A stretch of 64,000 nucleotides of DNA from Varibaculum vaginae. Lineage in GTDB: Bacteria > Actinomycetota > Actinomycetes > Actinomycetales > Actinomycetaceae. The translations under genes and the position numbers were made by a program. Shown piece by piece: positions 1 to 9,870 of the stretch. The first letter of the stretch is position 1. Each line of letters starts with the position of its first letter. The stretch spans positions 1 to 64,000 of the forward strand of contig NZ_UWNY01000002.1 in assembly GCF_900604285.1 (NCBI RefSeq), in the 5' to 3' direction. The notes below the pieces were generated by a model. It was not told the DNA's origin, ran no database searches, and saw nothing but the letters and a program-made list of their open reading frames with translations.

Positions 1-100
1 GAGCAAAAACAGGGGGTGAAACGGGAGTGAGAGTAGGGCGAGGTGGGGTAGCAGAAGTGGGAGTCATCTCGGGAGGAGGTGGGGGAACCGAGCTGATCAT
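1..100 (-). CDS. N-terminal fragment of a proline-rich protein (runs off window)
   Basis: An open minus-strand frame starts at ATG 98-100 and leaves the window at base 1. The 33 visible residues are rich in Pro, Thr and Ser (begins MISSVPPPPPEMTP). An AAAGG Shine-Dalgarno-like stretch lies about 8 bases upstream of the ATG on the minus strand. Pro-rich N-termini like this often precede membrane domains in actinobacteria, but no domain is visible here, so no function is assigned. It would be divergent from the surface protein gene at 382. Confidence 0.4.
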   Translation of the reverse strand, partial: MISSVPPPPPEMTPTSATPPRPTLTPVSPPVFA

Positions 101-381
101 TGTACTGCCTTTATTGCCGTATTTTTTCTAATGCCAGACACTGTATGCACGTTCCATAATCTCACGATTAGCCTCAGTAGTGAAAAGCGATTCTGGTGGA
201 TGCACCGGAGTTAGGGCGCTAAATATCTAAAATATTTACTTCTGTGAAGTGCTAAAACACGCTTTAAATTCAATTTTGTATGTGTGGTGGACGGATGTCC
301 CCAAGGTGGTTTATGATGGGTTTTCCTCAGCTGATTTTTTAGACATAGCCCCAGATAAATGCAAATGAAAATCTGCTGGGT

Positions 382-2343
382 ATGAATACAAAAAAGCAGT
401 CCCGCAGGGACAATCATGGAAATGTCATCAGCACGCCTCTTCCTTCTCGGATTAGCGCTGCACGTCGCAAAAAAATCCGGTTTCACCGCCGAGCCGCGAT
501 CGGAGCTTTAGTAGCGGTGACTGCGTTATTTTCCGGGGGAATAGTGGTCTTTGAAAACACGCCTTCCCAGGCGCAGGAAGTCAGTGTTACCTGGAAAAAT
601 CGGGGGGATCAAGACGCACAACTATATGCTCGTAAATCTATAGATGGGGCAAAAGTAGCAGTGTGTGCAACCGATAGGCAATCAAACTCCCCTGAGAATG
701 TGGCGGTCACCTATCAAAATGTGAGAACCATTGGACCGGGACAGGAATACCGCTCAAACGAGAAAACCTTTGATATCAATTATCGGCAAAGAGGATCTGG
801 CCTGATTTTTCCGGCAGAAACCCAGCAGAGAGCGGCATATTTGGTGAATTATCTGCGTTCGGCAGTAGATAAAGACGACAACGAGCTGGCTGCCACAGTT
901 TACGCAATTCATGGGTTGGCCGGGCGCCTTCTTCCTATGCAAACCCAGTCAGAAAAAGTTAAGCAGCGGGGAAATCAGCTACTAGCGCAAGCACAAATGT
1001 ATTCTGGTCCTTACCGAGCCGAGGGATTAGAACTTAATTTTATCCCCGGAAGAACCCGAGGGATGCTACGAGTACCGGTGGTAAAAAGTGCAGCAGGGCA
1101 AGAACTAAACGGTTTGAAAAAAACTATTACCTTGTCCGGGCCGGCCCATTTTAATGGTGAGGGTTCCCCGCGTAGTATCACGGTTACTTCTGGACAAAGG
1201 CAAGCAGAAATTCCTGTAGAGGTGAGCGCTCCGGGCAAAGTGACCGTCCAAGTGAGTATCACCGGACTTCCTCCCACCAGTTATCAGGTTTGGGAGGACG
1301 AACGCTGGCAGGATTTGCTGATTGCCGGTGCGCCCTCGCAGCTCAGTGTCAACGCGGAAGCCGAGGCGAACCCGCACCAAGAATTTGCGGTAAAAACTGA
1401 AACGCATTCGGAAATGACCCGACAAGATAAGGGGATGAAGTTAATCGACATGGTGAGGGTTAAACCTGAGGGGGAGTGGGGAAAGCGTACCGATCAGGAT
1501 GTTTGGCAGACTCTGCTGGTTGACTTAGCGCTCTATGGGCCGTTTAGCTCAACTCGCGATGCAGGGGAAATTCCCTCGGGGGTAAAACCAGTAAAAACTT
1601 GGCAGATTTCTGCTACTCCTAACAGCGAAGAAGAAGCGAAAAGTGGGGTCAGTGTCTCGAATGAAAAAGATCCCTATGTAGCGGAAAGACCGGGGTTCTA
1701 TACTTTTGTGGCGGCGGTTCATCGCAGTTCACAGCCTGAAGGTACCTATCTGAAATCTGACTATGTTCCTTCATTCTTTGAGGAGGAGGAAACTCAGGTA
1801 CTACCATTTGCTCCGCAAGTGAAAACCCAGGTGAAAGTGGTGAGCAAACAGGAAGATAAGATTCTTACCGACCGGGTGGAGCTAAGTGGGTTCCCAGACG
1901 ATCACCCCGATTTTGCTGGCAATGGAAAATGGCGATCCGACGAAAAAATAGTGCGCAATGATCTATATTGCTTGCCGCAACCTATTAAAGATCAAGACGC
2001 AAAAGGAAAAAAGCCCCTAGCCTCAATAGAAGTTCCTGCCCAAAACGGAACTTTTACCGTAGATAAAGACAAAGAAGGTAAACCGCTTAGTCTCAAACGA
2101 TTGTCCTGCAAAGACACTTATGTGTTTGTGACTACCTATAAAGGGGACACGCGAACTCAAGCTTTCCGTAGTTCCGAAACTGAAATTAGTGAACAGTACT
2201 CAGAGCCGGTGGAATTTATTCCTCCGGCCGTGCAAACCTTGTTGGCAAAAACCGGTGGGAGTTTTTCGGAGGCTTTGGGGCTAGGTTTTCTACTAGTAGG
2301 AAGCGGGGGAATTTTACTTTATTACCGGGCGCGCCGGAGATAG
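382..2343 (+). CDS. Sortase-anchored cell-wall surface protein (LAKTG signal)
   Basis: A 653-residue protein with a basic N-terminus, a hydrophobic signal stretch (about residues 38-55) and a probable cleavage site around SQAQE. The C-terminus is a complete cell-wall sorting signal: LAKTG about 30 residues from the end, a hydrophobic span, and the basic tail YRARRR. Between them lie beta-rich, Lys/Glu-rich extracellular segments and a helical stretch (about residues 145-205, FPAETQQRAAYLVNYL) reminiscent of the N-terminal region of Actinomycetaceae adhesins with thioester-like domains. I do not see an intact Cys-Gln thioester pair and cannot name the fold. The role in adhesion is inferred from anchoring only. 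The ribosome-binding site before ATG 382 is weak. Confidence 0.75.
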   Translation: MNTKKQSRRDNHGNVISTPLPSRISAARRKKIRFHRRAAIGALVAVTALFSGGIVVFENTPSQAQEVSVTWKNRGDQDAQLYARKSIDGAKVAVCATDRQSNSPENVAVTYQNVRTIGPGQEYRSNEKTFDINYRQRGSGLIFPAETQQRAAYLVNYLRSAVDKDDNELAATVYAIHGLAGRLLPMQTQSEKVKQRGNQLLAQAQMYSGPYRAEGLELNFIPGRTRGMLRVPVVKSAAGQELNGLKKTITLSGPAHFNGEGSPRSITVTSGQRQAEIPVEVSAPGKVTVQVSITGLPPTSYQVWEDERWQDLLIAGAPSQLSVNAEAEANPHQEFAVKTETHSEMTRQDKGMKLIDMVRVKPEGEWGKRTDQDVWQTLLVDLALYGPFSSTRDAGEIPSGVKPVKTWQISATPNSEEEAKSGVSVSNEKDPYVAERPGFYTFVAAVHRSSQPEGTYLKSDYVPSFFEEEETQVLPFAPQVKTQVKVVSKQEDKILTDRVELSGFPDDHPDFAGNGKWRSDEKIVRNDLYCLPQPIKDQDAKGKKPLASIEVPAQNGTFTVDKDKEGKPLSLKRLSCKDTYVFVTTYKGDTRTQAFRSSETEISEQYSEPVEFIPPAVQTLLAKTGGSFSEALGLGFLLVGSGGILLYYRARRR

Positions 2344-2381
2344 CTGTACCTGTTAAGGGAATGGTTTTAGCGGGAATTAGT

Positions 2382-2416
2382 CCTGGATAGAGCGTTAACC
2401 ACACGCTCTATCCAGG
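2382..2416. terminator. Perfect 14-bp hairpin after the surface protein gene
   Basis: CCTGGATAGAGCGT pairs perfectly with ACGCTCTATCCAGG around a 7-base loop. It lies 38 bases after the surface-protein stop codon and 43 bases before the next start. There is no long T tract, so termination is likely but not certain. Confidence 0.55.
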
Positions 2417-2458
2417 GCTGGTGGCTTATCGGGCCGGGCGTGCATTAGAGTTGAAAGG

Positions 2459-3646
2459 GTGTCTGAGGCGTGCGAAATAAATCCGGAACGCGGCGATCAA
2501 GAAACTGAGTTGATCCGGCGCGGCGGTCAAGCGCCCCTAGCGATCATGGCGGATCGGGCTAGTGCAGTCCTAGTTGGGCAAGCCTGCGGTAATGCCCTGG
2601 GAGTTGGATACGAATTTAGAACCCCACCCCTGGCGGGAACCCCGCGCATGCTAGGAGCTAAGGGGCGCCTTGAAGGCGGGGAGTGGTCAGAAAATACCCA
2701 GTTGGCAATTTGCCTAGCTGAAGTGGCAGTGACCGGAATAGACTTCACCACGGAAGAAGGCTTAGATGCAATTACCTCGCGCTATTTAGCCTGGTATCAG
2801 GGGGGTACTCGTAAAGTTGATGCTCCCACGCGGGTGGTGCTGGAAACCGCCGTTAACGATATTTCCAATATGAATCCCGCGCGAAAAATACGCTCCGCAG
2901 CGGCCTATTTTCATATGCGCACCCGGCGCACCAATGGTTCTGGTCCTCTTAGCCGTTGCGCTATTCTCGGGCTGACTCGCATAAAAGATCCACAGTGGAC
3001 AGCAGAGTCAGTGCGGGCAGTAACTGAACTGACTCATGTGGATTCTCTGGCTAGTGAGGCAGCGGTTATCTATGCTGAAGCAATTCGCCGAGCGGTCACT
3101 GATCCGCTACCTGGCGATGAATCTTGGGCGAGCCGAATAAATCTAGGTACCGGGATTGCTTTGCTTGCCCCCTCTCGTCGGGAACAGTGGCGGGAATGGC
3201 TGCAACAGGCGGAAGAGACCTATTTTAAACCTCCCCGGGATAATACCTCTGCAGTTCCCGCGCTGCAGGCAGTTGCCGGAATCTTACGGGCAGTAAAAAT
3301 CGAGCACAGCGAAAGTCCGCTTAGCGGGCAAGATGCATTCCGGAGGGCGGTGTCTCTTGCGGTGCAGCTGGGAGGAGCTACTGATGCTATTGCCGGGTTA
3401 ATCGGGGCGCTCTTTGCTGCTGGGATTGGGCTTGCGCAAGTACCTGCTGATCTACAAAAGCGACTTCATGGCTGGCCGGGGCTAAAAGTAGATGCCCTGG
3501 CGGAAATGGGGGTAGGTACTGCTCTGGCAGGGGTAGTTGGCAGCCGCGGCATGGCGCAAATGATTACCTCGGCAGCCTCACTAACAGATCTGATTGCTGC
3601 TCACCCTGACGCCCAGTTGGATGCAGGGGTCTCGCCCGAACCCTGA
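2459..3646 (+). CDS. ADP-ribosylglycohydrolase (DraG) family protein, probably catalytically inactive
   Basis: A 395-residue protein with the DraG/ARH fold pattern: N-terminal motif GQACGNALG, a WSENTQLAICLAE helix, a GSGPLSRCAILGL segment, THVDSLASEAA, and near residue 310 LGGATDAIAGLIGAL. In active enzymes these read GDALG, DDT and GGDTDT, and the Asp residues bind the two Mg ions. Here they are Asn, Glu-Asn and Ala/Ala, so most metal ligands are missing. The protein may be a binding or regulatory pseudoenzyme. Start is GTG 2459; an upstream AAAGGG supports it. No nitrogenase-type partner is nearby. Confidence 0.8.
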   Translation: MSEACEINPERGDQETELIRRGGQAPLAIMADRASAVLVGQACGNALGVGYEFRTPPLAGTPRMLGAKGRLEGGEWSENTQLAICLAEVAVTGIDFTTEEGLDAITSRYLAWYQGGTRKVDAPTRVVLETAVNDISNMNPARKIRSAAAYFHMRTRRTNGSGPLSRCAILGLTRIKDPQWTAESVRAVTELTHVDSLASEAAVIYAEAIRRAVTDPLPGDESWASRINLGTGIALLAPSRREQWREWLQQAEETYFKPPRDNTSAVPALQAVAGILRAVKIEHSESPLSGQDAFRRAVSLAVQLGGATDAIAGLIGALFAAGIGLAQVPADLQKRLHGWPGLKVDALAEMGVGTALAGVVGSRGMAQMITSAASLTDLIAAHPDAQLDAGVSPEP

Positions 3647-3694
3647 GAGAGGCAAAGCAGCTAAGTAGCAGCTAGCTAAGAAAATTAATAATTT

Positions 3695-4576
3695 TTAGAG
3701 GGTGTGGAGTAAACAGGCGGTAGCGGCAGCCGCAACTGCGCCACAAACTGCGGCATTGCCGTGGTATACCTCTTGACCTGCCGGGGAGCAAAGGTCAGAA
3801 ATGCAGCGTACCGCCAAGAAAGGAATCCCATATAGGTAAGCCACTTGAGCGGCGGCGGCCGACTCCATTTCTGCGGCTAATGCCGCTGGGAAGGCATGGC
3901 GAACCTCGTTTACATTGGCGTCAGTGATAAAAGAATCTCCAGTGGCGATAGTCCCGCAGCGCGCTAGAATCCCCCCTAAAGCCTCCATCGGTAACTTTTT
4001 TTCTTCCTTGTGGCCTGCGGCTTCCCAGGAGGTTAGGTTTAGCCGAGTCCTCTCTCTGCTCCCAGCATTGACAACCTCCGCATCTGTGGCAGGGCGCAAC
4101 AGGCTGCGGGCAGCAGAAACTAGTTTTTCATTGGCTGGGTAACTGGAGGGCATCCCTGGCAGCTGCCCCGGAGGATATCCGAAGGCAGTTGCGTTCACGT
4201 TATGCAAAACATAGGTGTCGCCAAAAATGACTTCCCCCACCTGGCTGTCTGCGGCTAATCCCCCGGCTGTTCCCGAGTAAATTATCTGTTTTGCTCCCAA
4301 AACTTCGATGGCAACCGTGGCGGTACGGGCGGCGTTAACTATTCCCACTCCGCTTTGTACCGCGAGTACCTCTCGCGGGTACTCTGGCAAATCCATAGGG
4401 TAAAACCGTAACCCCGATAGATCTTTAAGGGGAGCTGGCAGTATCTTTTCGGGATCGCTGGGGCTATAGCAGGCATCGGAGAGGTGCGCTAAACATTCTT
4501 GCAGCCAAGAGCGATTCACCAGAGGGGCTAGTTCGGTAAGCTCTGCGCAAATTACTACGGTATCGTAACTGTTCAT
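3695..4576 (-). CDS. mtnN: 5'-methylthioadenosine/S-adenosylhomocysteine nucleosidase
   Basis: A 293-residue PNP/UDP-type nucleosidase that splits adenine from SAH or MTA, producing the S-ribosylhomocysteine used by LuxS. Visible signatures are the N-terminal VVICAELTEL (catalytic Glu region), YSGTAGGL, the EMESAAAAQVAYLYGIPFLAVR motif and RCISD carrying the proton-donor Asp. At 293 aa it exceeds the usual 230 or so because of an insert (about residues 135-200). It lies 14 bases after luxS on the same strand, so the two form an activated-methyl-cycle operon. Futalosine hydrolase is a less likely alternative because of the luxS neighbour. Confidence 0.88.
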   Translation of the reverse strand: MNSYDTVVICAELTELAPLVNRSWLQECLAHLSDACYSPSDPEKILPAPLKDLSGLRFYPMDLPEYPREVLAVQSGVGIVNAARTATVAIEVLGAKQIIYSGTAGGLAADSQVGEVIFGDTYVLHNVNATAFGYPPGQLPGMPSSYPANEKLVSAARSLLRPATDAEVVNAGSRERTRLNLTSWEAAGHKEEKKLPMEALGGILARCGTIATGDSFITDANVNEVRHAFPAALAAEMESAAAAQVAYLYGIPFLAVRCISDLCSPAGQEVYHGNAAVCGAVAAAATACLLHTL

Positions 4577-4590
4577 GAGGTGTTTAGCTC

Positions 4591-5052
4591 CTAGGCGTAG
4601 ATTTGATCCCAGCTGTCATGCGCCGCTAAGAAACGTGCGGTAGCCTGCTGTGCTCCTTCAAGACTATGGTTCGCGCCCCATCCACATTGTCGCTCATTCG
4701 CTGCGGGAACTTCTTGGGCGTGTTGAATATCTTTAAAAGTTAATTCCAATAGTCGGGTAAATTCGGAGGGTTCCACCCCCAAGGTCAGGGCGTAAAATCC
4801 TGTTTGGCAACCCATAGGTGAAAAATCAATCAACTTATCGGTGTGATTGCGCATTAGTTCTGCGGTGAGATGCTCAATCGAATGCACCGTGTCCATTTCC
4901 AGGTGTTCCTGGTTCGGTTGGCAAAAACGTACGTCATATTTGACCAGTTCATCGCCGCCAGGCAGCTGCTTACGATCGGCCACCCGGACAAACGGAGCCA
5001 CCACCTTCGTGTGGTCAAGGTTGAAAGATTCCACATTCATGCGCTCACTCAT
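4591..5052 (-). CDS. luxS: S-ribosylhomocysteine lyase LuxS
   Basis: A 153-residue LuxS of normal length that converts S-ribosylhomocysteine to homocysteine and DPD, the AI-2 precursor. The metal site HSIEHL (HxxEH) and the later Cys in [15 protein letters not shown] are present, as is the catalytic Cys in MGCQTGFY. The start [17 protein letters not shown] matches the family, and a GGAG precedes it on the minus strand. First gene of a two-gene operon with the nucleosidase. It detoxifies SAH; AI-2 signalling is possible but not shown. Confidence 0.96.
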   Translation of the reverse strand: MSERMNVESFNLDHTKVVAPFVRVADRKQLPGGDELVKYDVRFCQPNQEHLEMDTVHSIEHLTAELMRNHTDKLIDFSPMGCQTGFYALTLGVEPSEFTRLLELTFKDIQHAQEVPAANERQCGWGANHSLEGAQQATARFLAAHDSWDQIYA

Positions 5053-5133
5053 CGCCTACTCCTTAATACATAGCTGTTCTGGATACCACCTTAGCGAGAT
5101 TCATTCGCCTGTGGGGGATAGCTTGCCATCGCT

Positions 5134-5223
5134 GCGGGTCTGGCTCGGTAAAAGCGCTCCGGGGCCCCGTGACCGGCAAAGCCGGTCAAGCCCCTCTCGT
5201 ATCTTTTACCGGCCGCGACCCGC
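5134..5223. repeat. Four-tier nested hairpin element (type C)
   Basis: A 90-bp intergenic element of stacked inverted repeats: outer GCGGGTC/GACCCGC, then CGGTAAAAG/CTTTTACCG, then GGGGC/GCCCC, and an inner ACCGGC-AAA-GCCGGT. It lies between luxS (minus) and nrdH (plus), divergent genes, so it is not simply a shared terminator. It sits directly before a type A element, the same order seen at 11.7-11.9 kb. Confidence 0.7.
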
Positions 5224-5238
5224 GTCCGATGCCTGTGA

Positions 5239-5345
5239 GCGCGGGGAAAAGTTTAGTCCGAGTGGGTGCGGTGGGCATAAGAATTCGGGAAACGTCGCCA
5301 CGTTTCCCGAATTCTTGGGCGGGAGGACAAACTTTTCCCCCGCGC
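5239..5345. repeat. Nested hairpin element A1 (outer and inner stems)
   Basis: The outer arms pair GCGCGGGGAAAAGTTT with AAACTTTTCCCCCGCGC. The inner 17-bp stem AAGAATTCGGGAAACGT pairs perfectly with its complement around CGCC (5279-5316). The frame TCCGAG...GGGC before and GGGCGGGAGGA...AAAC after the inner stem is shared with the elements at 11833, 13646 and 29415. No gene is evident in 5053-5695 apart from this, element C and the NrdR boxes. Confidence 0.75.
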
Positions 5346-5551
5346 GGTACGTGACTGAAGAGAAAACGCCACGGCACTTGCGACACGCCGGGAAAGTTTT
5401 TATCCACAATTTTTGGTGGAACTGCTCACCAATAATCTCGCGGATGGGTTTTCCTTAAAAGCCAGGCAGACATGGGGCGGTCAGCCTATAAAGATGTTTC
5501 TTCTCTTAGGTTTCCCCAGAAATTCACGCTCTATCCACCGGTTATCCCCAA

Positions 5552-5599
5552 ACACATTATCTTGGGGTGCTGGCATTAAATGACTACTAGGTGTAGTGT
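5552..5599 (+). promoter_or_regulatory. Tandem NrdR boxes upstream of nrdHIE
   Basis: Two 16-mers, ACACATTATCTTGGGG (5552-5567) and CTACTAGGTGTAGTGT (5584-5599), each match about 11 of 16 positions of the NrdR consensus ACACTATATATAGTGT. They start exactly 32 bp apart, the usual three-helical-turn spacing for NrdR pairs. They lie about 100-145 bp before nrdH. NrdR would repress the operon when dATP is high. Confidence 0.65.
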
Positions 5600-5695
5600 T
5601 TAATCCGTCGCCTAAATCTGGCGGTAGAAAAACTACAATGGTGTTATTCTTTGAATAGCGCAGACGAAGAAAGCGAAAATAAGGAGCGCAGAAAT

Positions 5696-5944
5696 ATGTC
5701 GATCACCGTTTACTCTAAGCCCCGTTGTGTGCAGTGTGATGCGACTAAGCGTGCCTTAAAAAAGCAAGGGATTTCCTACGCGGAAATCGATATGAGCCAG
5801 GATTTAGATGCTCTCGAACACGTTAAGTCCCTGGGGTTCGTGCAAGCTCCGGTGGTGGTAGCCGATGGTGACTCTTGGAGTGGGTTCCGTCCTGATAAAA
5901 TCAAGGGACTAGCAGTCGCAGCTCGTGCGGTGGCTACTGCTTAG
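5696..5944 (+). CDS. nrdH: Glutaredoxin-like protein NrdH
   Basis: An 82-residue thioredoxin-fold electron donor for class Ib ribonucleotide reductase, with redox motif CVQC at residues 11-14 and the C-terminal WSGFRPDKIK that is diagnostic of NrdH. The start is ATG 5696, chosen over an upstream in-frame TTG at 5651 because AAGGAG lies 9 bases before it and MSITVYSKPRCVQC is the normal family N-terminus. First gene of nrdHIE behind the NrdR boxes. Confidence 0.95.
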   Translation: MSITVYSKPRCVQCDATKRALKKQGISYAEIDMSQDLDALEHVKSLGFVQAPVVVADGDSWSGFRPDKIKGLAVAARAVATA

Positions 5945-6082
5945 GTGGTCACTTCCTTAGGGAATAAAAGATGCCACATGTGGTAGTCGATGCAAAGAAG
6001 CGGAGCGCCGGGGCAGAAGTGTTAGCAGGTCTGCCTAAAAATAGGTATTAGCGAAGATTAAGAGGGATAAGGCAGGTCAAAG

Positions 6083-6496
6083 GTGAGCGATTCGGAACCT
6101 CTGCTGGTCTATTTTTCTTCCGCGACGGGTAATACCAAGCGTTTCGTTGAGAAACTAGGTTTTCGTAATAAAAGAATTCCGTTGCGTCCTCGTGATGAAT
6201 TTCTTTATGTTAACGAACCCTATGTGATTGTAGTTCCCACTTATGGGGGTGGGAATATCAAGGGTGCGGTGCCTAAACAGGTGGTCAAGTTCCTAAACGA
6301 AAAAAATAACCGAGACCACTGTGTAGGCGTTATTGCCAGTGGAAATACTAATTTCGGCAAAGCGTATTGCATCGCGGGCGATATCATCGCTCAAAAACTT
6401 AAAATCCCGTTTATGTACAAGTATGAACTTCTGGGAACCTCCCAGGACGTAGAGATATGCCGTAAAGGACTGAGTGAGTTTTGGCAGAAAATCTAA
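6083..6496 (+). CDS. nrdI: Flavodoxin-like protein NrdI
   Basis: A 137-residue flavodoxin that supplies the oxidant for the NrdF Mn-tyrosyl radical. The FMN phosphate loop [11 protein letters not shown] is at residues 10-20; VPTYGGG and ASGNTNFG are the other FMN loops. GTG start at 6083; the reading frame overlaps nrdE by 16 bases, so translation is probably coupled. A 138-base gap separates it from nrdH. Confidence 0.95.
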   Translation: MSDSEPLLVYFSSATGNTKRFVEKLGFRNKRIPLRPRDEFLYVNEPYVIVVPTYGGGNIKGAVPKQVVKFLNEKNNRDHCVGVIASGNTNFGKAYCIAGDIIAQKLKIPFMYKYELLGTSQDVEICRKGLSEFWQKI

Positions 6497-8637
6497 CTGA
6501 CACCGGAGTAGAAACCGCGCTTTCCCCTGATCGGGATTATCATGCGTTAAATGCGGAGCTGAACCTGTACGACAAAGAGGGGAAAATTCAGTTCTGGGCG
6601 GATAAAGAGGCCGCTCGTCAGTATTTCCTTCAGCACGTAAATCAGAACACTGTTTTCTTCCATGACCTGGAAGAAAAGATGAAGTATCTGGTTAGTGAAG
6701 GATATTACGAGCAGGGAGTACTGGATCAGTATCAGTTCCAGTTCGTTAAAGACCTGTTCAAACGAGCCTATGCGTATAAGTTCCGGTTTCCCACTTTCCT
6801 GGGGGCGTTCAAATACTACACTTCTTATACTTTGAAAACTTTCGACGGTAAACGCTACCTGGAACGTTTTGAGGATCGAGTATGTATGGTCGGCCTGTAT
6901 TTGGCACGTGGAGATGAAGAACTAGCCAAACGTCTCGTAGACGAGATTATGACAGGTCGTTTTCAACCTGCTACTCCCACTTTCCTAAATGCGGGTAAGA
7001 AAGCCCGTGGAGAACTAGTTTCTTGCTTCCTATTGCGCATTGAAGACAATATGGAATCCATTGCGCGTGGTATCAACTCTGCATTGCAGCTTTCAAAGCG
7101 CGGAGGCGGGGTAGCCTTATCGCTTACTAACCTGCGGGAAGCGGGCGCGCCAATTAAAAAGATTGAAAATCAGTCTTCCGGGGTAGTTCCAGTGATGAAG
7201 CTGCTAGAAGATTCGTTTTCTTACGCCAACCAATTGGGGGCACGGCAGGGAGCGGGCGCGGTTTACATCAATGCCCATCACCCTGACATTATGGAATTTT
7301 TGGATACCAAGCGGGAGAATGCTGATGAAAAAATCCGGATTAAGTCCCTATCCCTAGGGGTAGTGATTCCGGATATTACTTTCCACTTGGCGCGCAACAA
7401 AGAGCCCATGTATCTGTTCAGCCCCTATGACGTGGAACGGGTCTACGGTAAACCGATGAGTGATATATCCATCACCGAGCATTACCGGGAGATGGTAGAG
7501 GACGGGCGGATCCACAAGAAGAAGATCGATGCGCGTCGTTTCTTCCAGACCTTGGCCGAAATCCAGTTCGAGTCGGGTTATCCCTATATTGTTTACGAGG
7601 ATACCGTTAATCGGGCTAACCCGATTAAGGGGCGGATTTCCATGTCCAACCTGTGTTCAGAGATCCTGCAAGTATCGGAAAAGAGTAAGTTCAATGAGGA
7701 TCTAACCTATGCGCAGGTGGGTAAAGATATTTCCTGTAACCTGGCTTCGTTAAATATTGCGAAGACTATGGATTCTCCAGACTTTTCCGCCACGATTGAA
7801 ACCGCAATTCGGGGTTTGACCAGTGTTTCTGATTTGTCAAATATCCGAGCGGTTCCCTCAATCGAGCGTGGGAATAGTATGAGCCACGCCATTGGTCTTG
7901 GTCAGATGAACCTGCACGGTTACCTGGCACGGGAAAAGGTATTCTACGGTAGTGAAGAAGCCTTGGATTTCACTAATATGTATTTCCTGACTGTGGCGTT
8001 TGAAGCGATTAAAGCCTCGTGCAAGATCGCTAAAGAGCGTGGGGAACGCTTCGAAGGTTTCGAGGATTCGCAATACTATTCCGGGCAGTACTTCGAGAAA
8101 TACATTAATGGTGACTGGACGCCGCAGACCGCGAAATGCCGTGAGCTACTAGAAAAATCATCAATCAAGGTACCTACCAGCGAAGACTGGAAGAAACTGG
8201 CAGAAAAAGTCCGTGAATACGGAATGTATCACCAGAATCTGCAGGCGGTGCCACCAACTGGGTCGATTTCCTATATCAATAACTCCACGTCCTCTATTCA
8301 TCCGATTGTTTCCAAGATTGAGATTCGTAAAGAGGGCAAGATCGGTCGGGTCTACTATCCGGCTCCCTATATGGATAACGACAACCTGGAGTACTACCAG
8401 GATGCTTACGAGATTGGGCCGCAAAAGATTATCGATACTTATGCGGTGGCTACCCAGCATGTCGACCAAGGGCTCAGTTTGACTCTGTTCTACCCGGACA
8501 CGGTAACCACTCGCGAAGTAAACAAGAATTATATTTACGCATGGCGCAAGGGGATTAAAACTCTGTATTACATGCGTCTGCGCCAACATGCGCTACAGGG
8601 GACCGAGGTAGAAGGCTGTGTATCCTGCATGCTCTAA
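6481..8637 (+). CDS. nrdE: Class Ib ribonucleoside-diphosphate reductase alpha subunit
   Basis: A 718-residue catalytic subunit reducing NDPs to dNDPs. Visible are the first redox Cys in [16 protein letters not shown], the active-site NLCSEILQ loop, and the C-terminal GCVSCML tail that shuttles electrons from NrdH. Length is normal for NrdE. The TTG start at 6481 lies inside nrdI; an A/G-rich stretch within the nrdI coding end serves as the probable ribosome-binding site. Ends 138 bp before the convergent nrdF stop. Confidence 0.96.
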   Translation: MAENLTDTGVETALSPDRDYHALNAELNLYDKEGKIQFWADKEAARQYFLQHVNQNTVFFHDLEEKMKYLVSEGYYEQGVLDQYQFQFVKDLFKRAYAYKFRFPTFLGAFKYYTSYTLKTFDGKRYLERFEDRVCMVGLYLARGDEELAKRLVDEIMTGRFQPATPTFLNAGKKARGELVSCFLLRIEDNMESIARGINSALQLSKRGGGVALSLTNLREAGAPIKKIENQSSGVVPVMKLLEDSFSYANQLGARQGAGAVYINAHHPDIMEFLDTKRENADEKIRIKSLSLGVVIPDITFHLARNKEPMYLFSPYDVERVYGKPMSDISITEHYREMVEDGRIHKKKIDARRFFQTLAEIQFESGYPYIVYEDTVNRANPIKGRISMSNLCSEILQVSEKSKFNEDLTYAQVGKDISCNLASLNIAKTMDSPDFSATIETAIRGLTSVSDLSNIRAVPSIERGNSMSHAIGLGQMNLHGYLAREKVFYGSEEALDFTNMYFLTVAFEAIKASCKIAKERGERFEGFEDSQYYSGQYFEKYINGDWTPQTAKCRELLEKSSIKVPTSEDWKKLAEKVREYGMYHQNLQAVPPTGSISYINNSTSSIHPIVSKIEIRKEGKIGRVYYPAPYMDNDNLEYYQDAYEIGPQKIIDTYAVATQHVDQGLSLTLFYPDTVTTREVNKNYIYAWRKGIKTLYYMRLRQHALQGTEVEGCVSCML

Positions 8638-8694
8638 GGTTGCATAGCTGTTTTAGTGGGAGCAAGGGGCCCCGAACAACAGCAGTAAATGACA

Positions 8695-8746
8695 AATAGT
8701 TGCGGGTGGGGAAAATCTTTTCCCCACCCGCAACTATTATTTTTTT
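8695..8746. terminator. Bidirectional intrinsic terminator between nrdE and nrdF
   Basis: A near-perfect 21-bp stem, AATAGTTGCGGGTGGGGAAAA paired with its complement around a TC turn, followed on the plus strand by ATTTTTTT. On the minus strand the run is shorter (ATTTG). It separates two convergent transcripts. Confidence 0.85.
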
Positions 8747-8775
8747 CCGATAAGCGCAGCTGCGCCTTTAAAAAT

Positions 8776-9807
<1,032 letters not shown>

Positions 9808-9870
9808 TTACTTTCGGGGTACCTCGCCAGTCTACAAGGCAAACCAGGGTGCGGCATAGAATAAGGAACT

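Noticed and set aside
4847-5458. A 203-codon plus-strand frame antisense to luxS and through the hairpin elements
   Set aside because: It runs opposite to well-supported luxS and then through palindromic DNA; composition is not protein-like.
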